From: Spirochaetales bacterium
GTDB taxonomy: Bacteria > Spirochaetota > Spirochaetia > DSM-27196 > SLST01
DNA: 6,746 nt
Reading direction: 5' to 3'
NCBI GenBank assembly: GCA_028284845.1
Contig: JANQQY010000640.1
Span: 1-6,746 of the forward strand
Shown here: positions 4,827 through 6,746 of the stretch, one piece after another
Layout of the letters: every line of letters begins with the position of its first letter
Numbering within the stretch: position 1 is the stretch's first letter
Notes under the pieces: model-generated
Database searches by the model: none
What the model was told of the DNA's origin: nothing
The model's input: the letters and a program-made list of their open reading frames with translations, nothing else
Made by a program: the position numbers and the translations under genes

Positions 4827-6746
4827 GTAGCGAGTGCCGGCCGGCTTCTCCTCGCCTTCCGGAATGAGGTCGTCCGGACTCGACAGAGCGGTGTCGAGCA
4901 CGCGGTACCACGACTTTCCCGCGGGCGGCGGTCCAAGTCGGACCTCGGAAGCCCTGCTTGCACCGTGAAAGACGAGGTAGAAATCGTTGTCATCGCGATC
5001 GGAAGAGGTCTCCGCCTTGCTCCCGTCGATTCGGAGCGCCAGCGTCTGCTCCACGCCCGACCAATCGACGGGTTTCCCCTGACCGGTAAACCAACTGATG
5101 TCAGGCAAGCGGTTGTAGTCCGAGTCTTCTCCGGTAAAGAACTCGGGACGAAGGAACGCCGGATGTCGAAGTCGGAGGAGAATGAGCTTCCGCGTGAAGT
5201 CGACAAGTTCGGAGTTCTCGCGAGCGAGATCGTAGGAGAACCAGCTCGTCTCGTTGTCCTGGCAGTAGGCGTTGTTGTTACCGTTCTGCGTTCGGCCAAA
5301 CTCATCACCGCCCAGGAGCATTGGCGTTCCCATTGAGAGAATCAATGTCACGAGGAAGTTCTTCTGCTGTCGAGATCTGATCGTTTGTACGGCCTCATCG
5401 TCAGTGTGACCTTCAATGCCGTAGTTGTTTGAGTTGTTGTTGGACATCCCGTCCTGGTTGCGTTCGCCGTTTGCCTCATTGTGCTTGTGCGCGAAACTCA
5501 CGAGATCGCGGAGGGTGAAGCCGTCGTGGCAGGTGACAAAATTGATGCTGTGAAACGGCTTTCGTCCGTCTCGAAGGTAGAGGTCTGAACTGCCGGCGAG
5601 GCGCGTCGCAAACGGTGCCGTCACGCCATGATCACCCCGCCAAAACCTACGGACATCGTCGCGATAGCGATCATTCCACTCTGCCCACCGTCCACCGGGA
5701 AACGATCCCACCTGATACGCGCCGCCTGCGTCCCACGCCTCAGCAATAAGCTTGGTGTCGCGGAGGATTGGATCATCGGCGATCTGTTCGATCAGTGGGG
5801 GATTCTCGAGCAGGTTCCCCCGTCGGTCTCTCCCAAGAATCGAGCCAAGATCAAAGCGAAAGCCGTCGACATGCATGTCGACAACCCAGTAGTGCAGGCA
5901 GTCGATAATGAGTTGGCGCAGAACCGGGTGGTTGCAGTTGAGGGTGTTTCCCGTTCCCGCATAGTTGCGGTAACGCCGCTTATTGTCGTCCAGAATGTAG
6001 TAGATCGAGTTATCCAGTCCACGGAAGCTGTGGGTTGGGCCGTACTCGTTTCCTTCTGACGTGTGATTAAAGACGACGTCAAGAAGAAGCTCGATGCCTG
6101 CCTTGTGGAGTTCCCGAACAAGTTCCTTGAACTCGTTGACCTGTTCTCCGTTCGCGCCGTCAGATGCATAGGTGCCTTTCGGGGCAAAAAAGGCGAGCGT
6201 CGAGTACCCCCAGTAATTCCGAAGCCGCTCACCGGTCGCCGGATTGGCCCGTCGAACTTCATTGTGATCAAACTCATGGACGGGGAGGAGCTCGAGACTG
6301 GTGATCCCCAGGTCGACGAGATAGGGAATCTTCTCAATAAGACCGCGATAGGTCCCGGGGTGTTCGACTCCGGAGCTCGAATGGGCGGTAAGGCCCTTCG
6401 CGTGCGCCTCATAGATAACGCTCTTTCGCAGGGGGTGATTCAGCGGTCGGTCTCCCTGCCAGTCAAAGGAGTCGTCTACGACGATGCATTTGGGAACGCC
6501 CCGCGCGCTCGCATCGCCGGCAGACATGCTCAGGTCGCCCTCCAGCGAATCGGGGTCGTAGCCGAACTGATCGGCGATGCGCCAATCGTGGCCACCGGTC
6601 AGCGCGCGCGCGTAGGGATCAACGAGGAAGAGGTTTGAGTTGAACCGATGCCCGCGGCGAGGCTCGTAGGGGCCGTCGACTCGGTAGAGATAGAGCTGTC
6701 CCGGGCCCAGCGACGGCAGAAGCCCATGCCATACATCACCGGTTCG
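4785..6746 (-). CDS. glgX: Glycogen debranching enzyme (GlgX/isoamylase type, GH13), 5' end beyond the window
   Basis: The frame enters from the right edge and gives 653 residues before TAG; the true start and most of the N-terminal CBM48-like domain lie outside. An internal Met at 6527 is not the start, because the 73 codons before it read as conserved family sequence (TGDVWHG, YRVDGPYEPRRGHRFN, DPYARAL). The four GH13 regions are intact in fragment numbering: DVVFNHT (223-229), GFRFD with nucleophile Asp299, IAEAWD with acid/base Glu336, and VTCHD with Asp408. The GlgX/isoamylase stretch RTQNGNNNAYCQDNETSW follows at about 485-502, then the C-terminal beta domain. The enzyme hydrolyses alpha-1,6 branches in glycogen or limit dextrins in the cytoplasm. 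A TreX or plant-type isoamylase name is possible, since these share the subfamily. It converges on the AraC gene with overlapping 3' ends and shares no obvious function with it. Other gly genes may lie beyond the right edge. Confidence 0.93.
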   Translation of the reverse strand, partial: RTGDVWHGLLPSLGPGQLYLYRVDGPYEPRRGHRFNSNLFLVDPYARALTGGHDWRIADQFGYDPDSLEGDLSMSAGDASARGVPKCIVVDDSFDWQGDRPLNHPLRKSVIYEAHAKGLTAHSSSGVEHPGTYRGLIEKIPYLVDLGITSLELLPVHEFDHNEVRRANPATGERLRNYWGYSTLAFFAPKGTYASDGANGEQVNEFKELVRELHKAGIELLLDVVFNHTSEGNEYGPTHSFRGLDNSIYYILDDNKRRYRNYAGTGNTLNCNHPVLRQLIIDCLHYWVVDMHVDGFRFDLGSILGRDRRGNLLENPPLIEQIADDPILRDTKLIAEAWDAGGAYQVGSFPGGRWAEWNDRYRDDVRRFWRGDHGVTAPFATRLAGSSDLYLRDGRKPFHSINFVTCHDGFTLRDLVSFAHKHNEANGERNQDGMSNNNSNNYGIEGHTDDEAVQTIRSRQQKNFLVTLILSMGTPMLLGGDEFGRTQNGNNNAYCQDNETSWFSYDLARENSELVDFTRKLILLRLRHPAFLRPEFFTGEDSDYNRLPDISWFTGQGKPVDWSGVEQTLALRIDGSKAETSSDRDDNDFYLVFHGASRASEVRLGPPPAGKSWYRVLDTALSSPDDLIPEGEEKPAGTRYSCEGRSVVVFLSR

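Noticed and set aside
6527..6527. ATG at 6527 as the start of glgX
   Set aside because: The 73 codons upstream are open and carry conserved GlgX sequence, so the gene begins beyond the right edge.
6602..6612. GC dinucleotide run
   Set aside because: It encodes the conserved Y-A-R-A-L stretch of glgX and is a codon-usage effect, not a structured repeat.
6063..6638. Plus-strand open frame of 191 codons opposite glgX
   Set aside because: glgX has intact catalytic motifs on the other strand; this frame has no recognisable motif.

Overview
The window is bacterial DNA, densely coding and moderately G+C-rich by eye. It has Shine-Dalgarno-type ribosome sites, short gene gaps and no introns. A predicted lipoprotein signal peptide points to a cell with bacterial lipoprotein processing, probably Gram-negative. 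Genes for PhyH-type dioxygenases next to uroporphyrinogen-decarboxylase-like (URO-D-like) proteins are, from general knowledge, frequent in environmental bacteria of the Planctomycetes, Verrucomicrobia, Latescibacteria and Poribacteria kind. The sequence alone does not fix the phylum.

Layout. Positions 1-1895 (minus strand) carry the start and most of a large predicted lipoprotein built from at least 17 ankyrin repeats; it runs off the left edge with no stop. Positions 1950-3077 (minus) carry a URO-D/MtaA-superfamily protein that is not the haem enzyme HemE. Positions 3088-3897 (minus) carry a phytanoyl-CoA-dioxygenase-family Fe(II)/2-oxoglutarate oxygenase. These three minus-strand genes run in one direction (dioxygenase, then URO-D-like, then ankyrin) with gaps of about 10 and 54 bases, so co-transcription is plausible. 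Positions 3942-4826 (plus) carry an AraC-family regulator, divergent from the dioxygenase across a very short gap that contains a near-perfect 20-bp palindrome. Positions 4785-6746 (minus) carry a GlgX/isoamylase-type glycogen debranching enzyme that is open at the right edge; its 3' end overlaps the 3' end of the AraC gene by 42 bases.

How the genes may work together. The AraC regulator, the dioxygenase and the URO-D-like protein form a compact divergent cassette that looks like an inducible module for modifying or breaking down a small molecule. The substrate cannot be read from the sequence. The ankyrin lipoprotein may be a passenger or may be separately controlled: its Shine-Dalgarno sequence lies inside a perfect 7-bp hairpin, and a TATAAT element overlaps that hairpin. 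The debranching enzyme belongs to general glycogen/alpha-glucan metabolism and is probably unrelated.

There is no stretch over 300 bases without a gene. I saw no tRNA, rRNA, CRISPR array, insertion sequence or convincing intrinsic terminator.
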